Origin: Acidobacteriota bacterium
GTDB lineage: Bacteria > Acidobacteriota > Blastocatellia > Pyrinomonadales > Pyrinomonadaceae
DNA length: 64,000 nt
Direction of reading: 5' to 3'
Assembly (NCBI GenBank): GCA_016700075.1
Contig: CP065000.1
Location: forward strand, 2,666,001 to 2,730,000
A model generated the notes under the pieces. It saw only the letters and a program-made list of their open reading frames with translations. It did not search any database and was not told the origin of the DNA. Each line of letters starts with the position of its first letter. The stretch's first letter is position 1. Shown in pieces: positions 7,319 to 16,088 of the stretch. Both the position numbers and the translations under genes were made by a program.

Positions 7319-7987
7319 GTGAGTGATTTCAAACTTCAAGCCGATCGTTTTGAATGGACGATCGGCTTTGATTTTGAGGAGCAGGCGCGGAGTGAGGGTT
7401 TTCATTTGATAGCAGGTGTTGACGAGGTCGGCCGCGGATGTTTGGCCGGGCCCGTCGTAGCTGCCGCATGTATTTTGGACCCCAAATTGCCGGTGCCGGC
7501 CGGCCTTAATGATTCCAAGAAACTCTCCGAGAAACGCCGAGAGGAGATCGCATCCGCTCTTCGTGAGACCGCGATCGCTTATTCAGTTGCCGAGATTTCT
7601 GCCGATGAGATCGACAGGATCAACATTCTCGAAGCCACTAAGAGAGCGATGCTTCTTGCGGTCAATTCGCTTCAGCCGAATGCTGATTACGTGCTGATCG
7701 ACGCGATCAAGCTTCAAGCATTAACGATACCTCAAAAGTCGATCATAAAAGGTGATTCGATCTCGTACTCCATAGCTGCCGCTTCAGTCATTGCAAAAAC
7801 CTACCGAGATGAATTGATGACGCAATATGACGCGGAATTTCCGAAGTACGGCTTTGCGGGACACAAAGGCTACGGATCTGAGAAACACTTTGCGGCAATT
7901 CGGGAACACGGCCCTTGCCCCCTCCACAGGCTCTCATTCAGAGGGGTTTTGCCGCCGGTAACGCCGTCAGAAGGTGATCCATTCTGA
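7319..7987 (+). CDS. rnhB: Ribonuclease HII
   Basis: Cleaves RNA in RNA-DNA hybrids and at single ribonucleotides in DNA. The 222-residue protein contains the active-site signature GVDEVGRGCLAGPVVAA (first Asp and Glu), then LNDSKKLSEKRRE, ADYVLIDA and SIAAASVIAKTYRD, with the GHKGYGSEKHFAAIREHGPCPLHR box near the end. The start is GTG at 7319. The 3' end overlaps the convergent hydrolase gene by 21 bp. It is the last gene of the plus-strand translation operon. Confidence 0.97.
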   Translation: MSDFKLQADRFEWTIGFDFEEQARSEGFHLIAGVDEVGRGCLAGPVVAAACILDPKLPVPAGLNDSKKLSEKRREEIASALRETAIAYSVAEISADEIDRINILEATKRAMLLAVNSLQPNADYVLIDAIKLQALTIPQKSIIKGDSISYSIAAASVIAKTYRDELMTQYDAEFPKYGFAGHKGYGSEKHFAAIREHGPCPLHRLSFRGVLPPVTPSEGDPF

Positions 7988-8794
7988 TGGTTCCTTGGGA
8001 TGCGAGATCGAAATCCTTGTTTCCGCACGATATAGAGGGGAACGCTCTCTCAGTGCGGATTCGGCGGTTAGGCGTGCCAAGTTCGGCTCATTTGCACGCT
8101 GTGAAAGATGAGCTAGAACAATGTTGCGGGCAGAGCCGTCAAAATCAAATTGAAGCCATTCCGCAAGGTCCTCGTTTGATAAATGCCCCGTGTTAGAGCT
8201 TATGCGCTGTTTTAATTCCCAAGAATAAACCGGACACATTCTCAACATATCACGGCTGTGATTGGATTCAACGACGACAGCATCACTGCCGCGAAGTTTC
8301 TCGCGGATCAAATCTGTAAAGTGACCGAAATCCATCAAGGTCGCGATGCGGACGCCGCAGTTTATAGCGACAAACCCAAAATTATCCGCCGCGTCGTGCG
8401 GTACCGAGAATGGCTCAAAATCCATGTCGCCGATTCGAAAATCACGTCCTGTTTCGATCGCGACGGTCCGGCCATTAAGGATAGCACGTCGTTTTGCGGA
8501 CTCACTGCCGTTCTCGCGGCCCGAACGCGTGTCGTAATAGGCATCCTCGGTCGCAGGCGAAATGAAAACCGGGCATTTCAGTGACGCCATCAGCACGCGT
8601 AGGCCGCCCGCATGGTCGCCGTGTTCGTGCGTGATCAGCACGGCGTCCAGGTCATCGGGCGAGACACCGACCAGCGCAAGGCGACGCAGGATCTCGCGGG
8701 CGCTCATACCGGCATCGACGAGGACGTTGGTCCGCTCGGTCGAAACCAGCACCGCGTTACCTGTCGAGCCGCTGCCTAGAACTGTAAATCGCAT
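7967..8794 (-). CDS. Metallo-beta-lactamase-fold hydrolase, YycJ/WalJ-like
   Basis: A 275-residue MBL-fold protein with the metal-binding motif THEHGDHAGG (His56, His58, Asp60, His61) and later His residues in SVPHDAADNFGF and ESNHSRDM. The N-terminal MRFTVLGSGSTGNAVLV is typical of the YycJ/WalJ group, putative exonuclease-type MBL proteins linked to DNA repair and cell-wall regulation. It is the last gene of a six-gene minus-strand operon; its ATG overlaps the SDR stop (TGATG). The exact substrate cannot be told from sequence. Confidence 0.88.
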   Translation of the reverse strand: MRFTVLGSGSTGNAVLVSTERTNVLVDAGMSAREILRRLALVGVSPDDLDAVLITHEHGDHAGGLRVLMASLKCPVFISPATEDAYYDTRSGRENGSESAKRRAILNGRTVAIETGRDFRIGDMDFEPFSVPHDAADNFGFVAINCGVRIATLMDFGHFTDLIREKLRGSDAVVVESNHSRDMLRMCPVYSWELKQRISSNTGHLSNEDLAEWLQFDFDGSARNIVLAHLSQRANEPNLARLTAESALRERSPLYRAETRISISHPKEPSEWITF

Positions 8795-9576
8795 CAGCTT
8801 TTTCTATACCTCGGTGCCAGGATTTTCGCCATAGCTCGTCGCGAGATCGCGTTCGGCACGAATTTGCCCGCCATCGCGCCCATCTTATTTACTAGGCCTG
8901 AGACGACCTTTGTCCGGCCGCTCGCAATCGCACGCATTCCAGTTTCTACGACGTCCTCGATGGTCTGCTGACCTTTGAATTCGATTGGCCGCTCAATTCC
9001 CGAAGCGGCAAAAAAATTGGTGTCGGTAGAGCCGGGGCACAACGCCAAAACCTGTATACCGAATGGTCGGTTCTCCTCAGCGATCGCCTCTGAGAATGAC
9101 GACACGAACGCCTTTGTCGCGGCGTAGGTCGCCATGAATGGGATCGGCTGAAATCCCGCTGCCGACGACACGTTTACGATCGTGCCGCCATTTCGTTCGC
9201 GCATCCCAACCAAATATCGATGCGTCAGATCGACGAGCGAACGGATGTTCAGATCGATCATCTGCAGTTCCAAATCACGGTCGAGCAAAGCGAAATCGCC
9301 TGACGAGCCGAAACCCGCATTGTTTATCAGCAGATCGACCGTCATTCCGTGGCGTGTCGTTTCGGCAAACAGCCGCTCGCCCGCGTCCGGCTCCGTCAGA
9401 TCGAGCACGACGTAATGTGCTGTGATCTTGTGTTTGAGCATCAGTTCGTCACACAGCTCGTGCAGCTGTTTTTCGCGGCGTGCGACGAGCACGAGGTCTC
9501 GGCCGTCGGCCGCCAGCCGACGGGCAAACCCTTCGCCGATGCCGCTAGATGCCCCTGTTATGAGTGCGACGTTCAT
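8794..9576 (-). CDS. Short-chain dehydrogenase/reductase
   Basis: A 260-residue classical SDR with Rossmann motif TGASSGIG (7-14), NNAGFGSSGD, catalytic Ser in VNVSSAAG and YAATK (Tyr and Lys). It resembles the DltE/YqjQ-like SDRs acting on lipophilic or sugar substrates, but the substrate is unknown. Its start codon overlaps the stop of the HExxH membrane protein by four bases, and its stop overlaps the next gene, so it is translated as part of the operon. Confidence 0.9.
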   Translation of the reverse strand: MNVALITGASSGIGEGFARRLAADGRDLVLVARREKQLHELCDELMLKHKITAHYVVLDLTEPDAGERLFAETTRHGMTVDLLINNAGFGSSGDFALLDRDLELQMIDLNIRSLVDLTHRYLVGMRERNGGTIVNVSSAAGFQPIPFMATYAATKAFVSSFSEAIAEENRPFGIQVLALCPGSTDTNFFAASGIERPIEFKGQQTIEDVVETGMRAIASGRTKVVSGLVNKMGAMAGKFVPNAISRRAMAKILAPRYRKS

Positions 9577-10094
9577 ATCTCTTCGAATTCAGCCGTCGGC
9601 ACAAACGACAAATAGACCGCCGCGACCGCCGCACCTATGATCGTCAGCGTGCCGATCAGGCGTATAACCGAAGCGACGCCCTTGGTCGAATCCAGCAGCC
9701 CGAGCTCTGTCAGCATGTAATTCCAGTCATGAAAACTGCCTTCGCTGCCCGTAAGTCCGCCGAGAAGTACAAGCTGCATCACGACCGCGTCAGAGGCGTA
9801 GACCCAAACATTGAGGATGCTCTGACCGACCCACAGCATCACGATCGCGGCGGAGTAAAAGCTGCGTTGCCAAATGAAATATCCGACGAAAACGAGCGGG
9901 AAAATTATCTGAAACAGCGAGCCGCCGGCGACCATCATGAATTGCCCGAACGGATTAAAAAGCAAATGCCCGAACTCGTGTATCGGCAGATCGACGTTGT
10001 CCAAAAAGCTGCCCTGCATCGGATCGTACGCGATCCACAAAAAGTAGATCGACAACAGTATCGCAAAAACGAGTTTTGGATAATTAGGGCTCAT
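9573..10094 (-). CDS. Membrane protein with HExxH motif (M50-like)
   Basis: A 173-residue protein with about four hydrophobic segments. It carries DLPIHEFGHLLFNPFGQF, an HExxH zinc-protease-type motif, next to a membrane segment as in M50 site-2-protease-like proteins. It lacks the C-terminal N/LDG motif of true S2P proteins that I would look for, so catalysis is uncertain. It overlaps both neighbours (GNAT upstream, SDR downstream) by about four bases, which implies coupled translation. The function is unknown. Confidence 0.7.
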   Translation of the reverse strand: MSPNYPKLVFAILLSIYFLWIAYDPMQGSFLDNVDLPIHEFGHLLFNPFGQFMMVAGGSLFQIIFPLVFVGYFIWQRSFYSAAIVMLWVGQSILNVWVYASDAVVMQLVLLGGLTGSEGSFHDWNYMLTELGLLDSTKGVASVIRLIGTLTIIGAAVAAVYLSFVPTAEFEEI

Positions 10095-10600
10095 CGACGA
10101 AATTCAGCACGCTCGACCGCGTAATAAAGACAGTCCTGGCCGTAATGCCACTCGGTCTTTTCGTAACGCATTCCGCACTTTTCCATTATCTTATACGAAC
10201 CGGTGTTGTCGGGATGACAGACGGCGACTATGCGTTCGAGACCCATCACGTCAAATCCGTAACCGAGCCATCCCATTGCCGCTTCGTAGCCGTATCCTTG
10301 CCGCCAGAATTTTTCCGCTAGGTTATAACCGACCTCGATCTCGCCGGTGTCTTCGAGCGGTTGCAGGCCGCTCGAACCGATCAGCTCGCCGGTCTGTTTC
10401 AACCCCATAGCACACATCCCGACGCCGGCCGTTTGGTAGCAATTTATATAGAAATCGAGCCGTTTCGATAGAGCTTCAGGGCTTTGCATCTTCGGGCCGC
10501 CCAGATAGCGGTTGACTGCTGCCGGAGAACGGTTCTCTATCAGCCACGGCAGATCGTCGCGGGTAAATCGGCGATGAAATAGTCGTTCGGTCTCTATCAC
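10091..10600 (-). CDS. GNAT-family N-acetyltransferase (RimJ/RimL type)
   Basis: A 169-residue acetyltransferase. The opening IETERLFHRRFTRDDLP is typical of the RimJ/RimL-like group. EVGYNLAEKFWRQGYGYEA contains the acetyl-CoA binding Q/RxxGxG/A-like motif, and ERIVAVCHPDNTGSYKIMEKCGM completes the fold. These enzymes acetylate protein N-termini, amino sugars or small amines; the substrate is not predictable here. Nine bases separate it from pdxH upstream. Confidence 0.88.
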   Translation of the reverse strand: MIETERLFHRRFTRDDLPWLIENRSPAAVNRYLGGPKMQSPEALSKRLDFYINCYQTAGVGMCAMGLKQTGELIGSSGLQPLEDTGEIEVGYNLAEKFWRQGYGYEAAMGWLGYGFDVMGLERIVAVCHPDNTGSYKIMEKCGMRYEKTEWHYGQDCLYYAVERAEFRR

Positions 10601-10609
10601 GAGGTTTGA

Positions 10610-11254
10610 TCAGGGCGACAGGCGTTCGATCGACCATTCGCCGTTTTTGAGAGTATAGCAAATGCGGTCGTGCAGGCGGCTCGGGCGGCCCTGCCAGAAT
10701 TCGAAATGATCAGGCTCGATACGAAACCCGCCCCAATGCGGCGGCCGCGGGACGCCTCCAATGGCATATTTTGCCGACAATGCGGCAACTTTGGCAATTA
10801 GAACGGATTTGGAAGTTAACGGCCGGCTTTGTTCTGAGGCCCAGGCTCCGATCCTGCTAGTAAATGGCCTCGACGCGAAATACTCGTCCGATTCTGCTGA
10901 AGACACCTTCGAAGCCTTACCGTTGATCCTGATCTGACGTTCTAACTCCGGCCAAAAGAAATTCAATGCTGCAAAAGGATTCTCGATCAGTTCACGGCCC
11001 TTTTGGCTTTCATAATTCGTAAAAAAGATTAATCCCTTTGCATCAAACCCTTTCAACAGGACCAGACGTGATGACGGCCGCCCATCACGGCTTGCGGTTG
11101 AAAGCGTCATCGCGGTCGGTTCCGGCAGATCGGACGAAAGAGCCTCGTTCATCCACGCGTTAAATTGGACGAACGGATCGGGATCGACGCTGGAGATGGA
11201 AAGCTCCTCGCGCGAATACTCTTTTCGTATGCCTGCGAGTTCGGTCGAGTCCAT
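10610..11254 (-). CDS. pdxH: Pyridoxamine 5'-phosphate oxidase
   Basis: The FMN enzyme that oxidises pyridoxamine or pyridoxine phosphate to pyridoxal 5'-phosphate. The 214 residues include the FMN-binding SSRLVLLKGFDAKGLIFFTNYESQKG region (in two parts), FFWPELERQIRINGKA, and the C-terminal dimer motif PPHWGGFRIEPDHFEFWQG followed by RLHDRICY. Length is normal. It begins one base after the DUF1015 gene ends, so the two are cotranscribed. Confidence 0.97.
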   Translation of the reverse strand: MDSTELAGIRKEYSREELSISSVDPDPFVQFNAWMNEALSSDLPEPTAMTLSTASRDGRPSSRLVLLKGFDAKGLIFFTNYESQKGRELIENPFAALNFFWPELERQIRINGKASKVSSAESDEYFASRPFTSRIGAWASEQSRPLTSKSVLIAKVAALSAKYAIGGVPRPPHWGGFRIEPDHFEFWQGRPSRLHDRICYTLKNGEWSIERLSP

Positions 11255-11255
11255 A

Positions 11256-12482
11256 TCAAAGCTGATGGATCAGTAATCCGTCCTTTAGCTTAGGTTCAAA
11301 CCACGTAGATTTCGGGGGCATTATCTCTCCCATATCTGCAACTGCGAGGAGGTCATCCATGGTCGTCGGAAACATCGAAAAGGCTAGTTTTGCGGTTCCT
11401 TCATCGACCAATCTCTCGAGTTCTGCGGTTCCGCGAATTCCGCCGACAAATCCGATTCTCTTATCTGTTCGTTCATCGCCGATGCCGAGGATCGGAGCAA
11501 GGAGAAAGTTGTGCAAAATACTGACGTCCAGCCTTTCGATCGGGTCGGGTTCGCGAAAGTACTGTACATTAAATCTAAGTTTCCGCCATTTACCGCCCAT
11601 ATACATACAGATCTCCCCATGATGGCGCGGCACCTTCTCTAACGCGTCCTCTATCAAAAAGCTTGTTGCGATCTGCTCAAGAAATTCCTCTTCGGAAAGG
11701 CCGTTAAGGTCTTTTATGACCCTATTGTACGGAAGGATACGAAGATCCTCAGCTGGAAATAGACCTGCGATAACAAAATTGTAGGGCTCAGTACCGTTAT
11801 GTGTGGGGTTGGCCGAACGCAATTCTTGCCGTGCCGTTTCAGCGCTCTCGGCCCTGTGGTGGCCATCGGCTATATAAAGAGCCGGGACTTCGGCAAACGC
11901 CGTCTTCCACGACGAGATATTCGATACACGCCAAACTCGCTGTCGAATGCCTGTAGGGCATTCGAATTCGTAAATCGGCTCGGTTTCCGTTGCGCGCAGT
12001 AACAACTCATGAATTACCCGAGTTCCTCGAAAAGCTAGAAATATCAGGCCCGTCTGGGCGTTGACCGCAAGCAGATGCCGGGTCCTGTCATCCACTTTAT
12101 CGGGACGTGTCTTTTCATGCTTTTTTATGTTTCCTTCTTCATACTCGTCCAATGAGCAACAAGCAACTAGGCCGGTTTGGGTGTGGCTGGCTGCAGCAAG
12201 CTGATAAACGAAGAATGCAGGCTCCTCGTCGTGAATTAAGATGCCCTCGTGTATGAATGCCTCAAGATTTTCTCTGGCCTTTGCAAAAACGTCGTCGAGG
12301 TCCGGCCCTGACCCGGCGGGGAATTCAGCTTCGGCCCGAGTGACCCGCAAGAAACTATTTGGGTTGCCGGTAATGTGTTCCCGTACTTCAGATTCGTAAA
12401 CGACATCGTAAGGAACGCACGACACCGACTTTGCTATCTCCGGTTTTGGGCGGAGCGCACGAAACGGCTCTATTCTTGCCAC
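11256..12482 (-). CDS. DUF1015 family protein (SerK-like)
   Basis: A 408-residue DUF1015 protein. The opening ARIEPFRALRPKPE and CVPYDVV, then YIADGHHRAESA and PFNFV-like segments are diagnostic. The family shares a ParB/sulfiredoxin-like fold, and archaeal members include a free-serine kinase (SerK), so a role in serine or phosphate metabolism is possible but not shown here. It heads, or nearly heads, the operon DUF1015-pdxH-GNAT-HExxH-SDR-MBL. PLP and serine metabolism are linked, which fits the pairing with pdxH. Confidence 0.88.
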   Translation of the reverse strand: MARIEPFRALRPKPEIAKSVSCVPYDVVYESEVREHITGNPNSFLRVTRAEAEFPAGSGPDLDDVFAKARENLEAFIHEGILIHDEEPAFFVYQLAAASHTQTGLVACCSLDEYEEGNIKKHEKTRPDKVDDRTRHLLAVNAQTGLIFLAFRGTRVIHELLLRATETEPIYEFECPTGIRQRVWRVSNISSWKTAFAEVPALYIADGHHRAESAETARQELRSANPTHNGTEPYNFVIAGLFPAEDLRILPYNRVIKDLNGLSEEEFLEQIATSFLIEDALEKVPRHHGEICMYMGGKWRKLRFNVQYFREPDPIERLDVSILHNFLLAPILGIGDERTDKRIGFVGGIRGTAELERLVDEGTAKLAFSMFPTTMDDLLAVADMGEIMPPKSTWFEPKLKDGLLIHQL

Positions 12483-12503
12483 AAAAGATTGGTCTCCAAT
12501 TAT

Positions 12504-12980
12504 CTAATATGCCGGCTGGGTGTTGCCGTTAATTATTTCATTCAGCCTGCGATTGCTTTCGTCCATCGCATCAAGCATCTGTTGCGCAAATCCTTGCTTA
12601 TCAATTCGCCACTGCCCTTTTTCAAATACAAATGGAACCGTTTCCCAGGTCCCAAACGAGTTCTTTACTTCGATAGTCGCTTTTTCCCCGTCGATCTTTT
12701 CGTTTCGAAACTCAACTGTTGTCTGGTTTGGCCCGACTAATGTCTCTCGCTGTAAGACATCGTCGATCGTGGTGTTCTGTGCTTTCGCCTGCTCTTCATG
12801 CATCTTCAAGGTTGCCTCTGACAGCAGCGTCTTTATTGCCTTTGGGTCCTTAGCTTTTAACGCCTTCACGTAGGTCTTGAATGTCTCGACCGGCGTCGCC
12901 GGCTCTCGGGAGCCGCACGCGGCAAAAAGTAAGCAGATCAACCCGCAGACGAAGAATTTATTTAAATAGCAGGCTCTCAT
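12504..12980 (-). CDS. Small lipoprotein with DUF4878-like domain
   Basis: A 158-residue lipoprotein. The start at 12980 gives a clean signal peptide MRACYLNKFFVCGLICLLFA followed by the lipobox Cys in LFAAC; the longer frame to 13112 has no signal character. After the Cys, ETFKTYVKALKAKDPKAIKTLLS through the C-terminus has the alpha+beta layout of DUF4878/NTF2-like domains, with EKGQWRIDKQGF near the end. It is likely anchored in a membrane facing the periplasm. Only 21 bp separate it from the DUF1015 gene, so it may be the first gene of that operon. The function is unknown. Confidence 0.75.
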   Translation of the reverse strand: MRACYLNKFFVCGLICLLFAACGSREPATPVETFKTYVKALKAKDPKAIKTLLSEATLKMHEEQAKAQNTTIDDVLQRETLVGPNQTTVEFRNEKIDGEKATIEVKNSFGTWETVPFVFEKGQWRIDKQGFAQQMLDAMDESNRRLNEIINGNTQPAY

Positions 12981-13035
12981 TTTCGCTAAGCTCAAAAACT
13001 TGATTATACTGTAGTTTTGAGGAAGCATAGAACTT

Positions 13036-13317
13036 ATGCAACGCAAAATTCTTTCTGAAGCTGAGTTGCGCGGATCGCTCGCCGACTTGGAAAGCTGGAA
13101 AGCCGTCGACAACCGTATTCAAAGGCGTTTTGAATTCGCGGACTTCTCGGCAGCGCTGGATTTTGTCAACAAGGTTGGCTCTCTAGCAGAAGAAGCGGAT
13201 CATCATCCGGACATAACGTTTGGTTGGGGATATGCAGAAATCGCGTTGACCACACACGACCGCGGCGGTGTGACGGATGTTGATATTGCTCTGGCCGCAG
13301 GAATAAATGCGATCTAA
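13036..13317 (+). CDS. 4a-hydroxytetrahydrobiopterin (pterin carbinolamine) dehydratase
   Basis: A 93-residue PCD/DCoH-fold protein that dehydrates 4a-hydroxytetrahydropterin, recycling the cofactor of aromatic amino-acid hydroxylases. The active-site motif is EEADHHPDITFGWGYAEIALTTHDRGGVTDVD, seen here as ADHHPDI and TTHDRGGVT with both key His positions. No aromatic hydroxylase is in the window, and some PCDs instead act in molybdopterin-related pathways. Confidence 0.93.
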   Translation: MQRKILSEAELRGSLADLESWKAVDNRIQRRFEFADFSAALDFVNKVGSLAEEADHHPDITFGWGYAEIALTTHDRGGVTDVDIALAAGINAI

Positions 13318-13353
13318 GTTTTGAAAATACTTTAAAAATATCCAAAAAATACT

Positions 13354-14820
13354 ATGTCAAATGTACCTATCACAGTAGCTCACGGCGACGGGATCGGCCC
13401 TGAGATCATGGCGGCGACGCTGCATATTCTCAAAGAAGCAGGCGCCCGTATCGATATTGAAGAGATCGAGATCGGAGAAAAGGTTTACCTGAGCGGCAAC
13501 ACTGCCGGCATAGCCCCCGAATCATGGGATTCTCTGCGTCGAACCAAGGTGTTCCTTAAAGCCCCGATCACCACTCCGCAAGGCGGCGGTTTTAAGTCTT
13601 TGAATGTGACCGTCCGCAAGACGCTAGGCATGTACGCGAATATTCGCCCGTGCGTTTCATATCATCCGTTCATCGAAACGAAGCATCCAGTCATGGACGT
13701 CGTCATAGTTCGGGAGAACGAAGAAGACACATACGCCGGCATCGAATATCGCCAATCAGATATGGTCGAACAGTGTCTGAAGCTCATCACCAGGCCCGGC
13801 TGCGAGAAAATTGTCCGATATGCGTTCGAGTATGCTCGAAAGAACAACCGCAAAACAGTAACGGTTTTTGTGAAAGATAACATCATGAAGCAGACCGATG
13901 GACTGTTTCATCGTGTTTTTGATGAGATCGGTGCTGAGTATCCTGATATCGAAAAAGGAGATTGGATCGTCGATATCGGCGCAGCTAAGCTCGCAACGTC
14001 TCCTCAGGATTTTGATGTCATCGTCATGCCCAATCTCTACGGCGACATCCTCTCGGATGTAACGGCACAGATGACAGGTTCGGTGGGGCTCGCGGGTTCG
14101 GCTAATATTGGCGAGAACATTTCGATGTTCGAGGCAATTCACGGCAGTGCACCACGTCGTGCGGGCCAGAATGTCGCCAATCCTTCAGGCTTGTTCCTCG
14201 GCTCTGTAATGATGCTTGTTCACATCGGTCAGCCGGACATTGCGGAATTGACCCACAACGCGTGGCTCAAGACCATCGAAGACGGCGTTCATACCTACGA
14301 CATCGCTCGAGAAGGCACGACCAAGCAGACGGTTGGGACGAGAGAGTTCGGCGAAGAGGTCGTCAAACGGCTTGGACAGAAGCCGGAGACGCTCAAAGCG
14401 GTAGAATACAAGAAAGACGACGGGCCTACTGAAGAGAGGAAACCCATCTACTCGATACGTGAACCGCAAAAGAAAGATCTTGTTGGCGTCGACGTGTTTG
14501 TTAGCTGGTGGAACGGTGATTTCTACGGTGCTGCGGACGAACTTGGCCCTATCGTTGAACAGGCAAACGGCGATGGGTTAAAACTGGTAATGATCTCGAA
14601 CCGCGGTACCAAGGTTTATCCTAAAGGGCAGCCGGACACATTCTGTGTTGACCATTGGCGGTGCCGCTTTATGGCCGAGAACCAAGGAGAGACCGTTACG
14701 CATCAGCAAGTGATAGATCTGCTTGGCCGTGTTGCGGGTGTAGGACTTGATTTTATCAAGACTGAGCATCTGTATAATTTCGACGGCGAGCCTGGTTATT
14801 CGCTCGGCCAAGGCCAGTAA
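13354..14820 (+). CDS. icd: Isocitrate dehydrogenase, long form (NADP type)
   Basis: A 488-residue TCA-cycle isocitrate dehydrogenase. The first 340 residues are the catalytic fold (HGDGIGPEIM, VTVRKTLGMYANIRP, NEEDTYAGIE, NLYGDILSDVTAQMTGS). The last 140 residues form the extra C-terminal domain found in Thermus- and Rickettsia-type enzymes. The cofactor loop reads HGSAPRRAGQNVANPSG; basic residues at the positions of Escherichia coli Lys344-Tyr345 favour NADP. A shorter homologue at 35574 has Asp-Ile there. The gene stands 36 bp after the dehydratase gene and is followed by a hairpin at 14839-14867. Confidence 0.95.
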   Translation: MSNVPITVAHGDGIGPEIMAATLHILKEAGARIDIEEIEIGEKVYLSGNTAGIAPESWDSLRRTKVFLKAPITTPQGGGFKSLNVTVRKTLGMYANIRPCVSYHPFIETKHPVMDVVIVRENEEDTYAGIEYRQSDMVEQCLKLITRPGCEKIVRYAFEYARKNNRKTVTVFVKDNIMKQTDGLFHRVFDEIGAEYPDIEKGDWIVDIGAAKLATSPQDFDVIVMPNLYGDILSDVTAQMTGSVGLAGSANIGENISMFEAIHGSAPRRAGQNVANPSGLFLGSVMMLVHIGQPDIAELTHNAWLKTIEDGVHTYDIAREGTTKQTVGTREFGEEVVKRLGQKPETLKAVEYKKDDGPTEERKPIYSIREPQKKDLVGVDVFVSWWNGDFYGAADELGPIVEQANGDGLKLVMISNRGTKVYPKGQPDTFCVDHWRCRFMAENQGETVTHQQVIDLLGRVAGVGLDFIKTEHLYNFDGEPGYSLGQGQ

Positions 14821-14838
14821 GAGCTTATATCGATCGGC

Positions 14839-14867
14839 GAGGGTCAGGCTCTCACCTGACCCTCTTT
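14839..14867 (+). terminator. Probable terminator after icd
   Basis: GAGGGTCAGG and CCTGACCCTC form a perfect 10-bp stem with a six-base loop, followed by only three T residues (14865-14867). It lies between icd and purE. The short T tract makes it a weak or partial terminator. Confidence 0.55.
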
Positions 14868-14886
14868 CCTATGGAGATTCAGCGAG

Positions 14887-15393
14887 ATGCCGAAGAAAGT
14901 CGGGATAACAAACCAGCCGATAGTTTCGGTAATAATGGGCAGCAAAAGCGACTGGCCGACGATGGAACACGCTGCTAAGGTGCTTGAGGATTTCAGCGTT
15001 CCGTACGAAAAGAGGATCGTATCCGCCCATCGCACTCCTGATCTTCTTTTCGAATTTGCAAAGTCCGCTCAAGAACGCGGTATCGAGGTGATAATAGCAG
15101 GCGCCGGCGGTGCGGCTCATCTTCCGGGAATGTGCGCTTCGCAGACCATATTGCCCGTTCTTGGCGTCCCGGTCGAAAGCCGTTCCCTCAAAGGACTTGA
15201 CTCGCTATTATCAATTGCTCAAATGCCGGCAGGCGTCCCCGTCGGGACGCTCGCTGTTGGCGAAGCCGGAGCTAAGAATGCCGCATTGTTAGCAGTTTCT
15301 ATTCTCGCAAACTCGCGGCCTGACTTAAGGAAAAAGCTCCACGATTTTCGTTCGAAACAAACAAAGACCGTACTCAGATCAAAGCTAAAATGA
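14887..15393 (+). CDS. purE: N5-carboxyaminoimidazole ribonucleotide mutase
   Basis: PurE class I of de novo purine synthesis, converting N5-CAIR to CAIR. The 168-residue protein has MGSKSDWPTMEHAA, the active-site His in SAHRTPDLL, and AGAGGAAHLPGMCAS with GVPVESRSLKGLDSLLS. The partner purK lies two genes on. The stop overlaps the next start by four bases (ATGA). Confidence 0.97.
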   Translation: MPKKVGITNQPIVSVIMGSKSDWPTMEHAAKVLEDFSVPYEKRIVSAHRTPDLLFEFAKSAQERGIEVIIAGAGGAAHLPGMCASQTILPVLGVPVESRSLKGLDSLLSIAQMPAGVPVGTLAVGEAGAKNAALLAVSILANSRPDLRKKLHDFRSKQTKTVLRSKLK

Positions 15394-16088
15394 GGGCGGA
15401 CGAGATCATCGCCGAGTTGAGCGAATTGGGCGACCCGTCGCGGCTGGATGCGATGAAGCGGTTTGCGATCCCCACATCCAGATCGTTCGGCATCTCAACT
15501 CCCGAACTCAAGGCGTTTGCTCGCGAAGTGAAAAAGCTCGGTGTCGATAACCATTCGCTTGCTGCCGATCTTTGGGCAAGCGGCATTCACGAGGCGCGCT
15601 CGGTCGCGTATCTGATCGATGACCCCAATAGAGTTACGTCCGAGCAAATGGACGCGTGGGCATCTGATTTCGATAATTGGGCAACAGTTGACGGAACTTG
15701 CGGACACCTTTTTTGCAGGACAGCGTTAGCATATGAAAAAGCGGTGGAGTGGACGGAGCGAGAACCGGAATTTGAAAAGCGTGCGGCCTTTTCGTTGATG
15801 GCCTTTCTCGCTGTTCATGAAAAAAACGCTACGTACGAGAAATTTGCAGCATTTCTTCCGCTGATCGAAGAACACTCAAATGACGAACGCAATTTCGTCA
15901 AAAAGGCTGTAAACTGGGCTCTGCGACAGATCGGCAAACGCGATCTCGATCTGAACAAATTGGCGATCGCGTCTGCGGAGCGGATAAGTGCTACCGGCAC
16001 AAAACCGGGACGCTGGATCGCCGCGGATGCATTGCGTGAACTGCGTAGCGAATCCGTCCGCGAACGTCTGGTAAGAAGAAATGTATAG
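15390..16088 (+). CDS. DNA alkylation repair protein, AlkD-like HEAT-repeat family
   Basis: A 232-residue all-helical protein of the AlkC/AlkD DNA glycosylase superfamily. The family region includes SFGISTPELKAFAREVKK, MDAWASDFDNWATVDGTC and FVKKAVNWALRQIGKR. AlkD excises positively charged alkylated bases. The gene overlaps purE by four bases and purK by eight, so it is embedded in a purine operon without an obvious metabolic link. Whether it is catalytic cannot be confirmed here. Confidence 0.85.
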   Translation: MRADEIIAELSELGDPSRLDAMKRFAIPTSRSFGISTPELKAFAREVKKLGVDNHSLAADLWASGIHEARSVAYLIDDPNRVTSEQMDAWASDFDNWATVDGTCGHLFCRTALAYEKAVEWTEREPEFEKRAAFSLMAFLAVHEKNATYEKFAAFLPLIEEHSNDERNFVKKAVNWALRQIGKRDLDLNKLAIASAERISATGTKPGRWIAADALRELRSESVRERLVRRNV

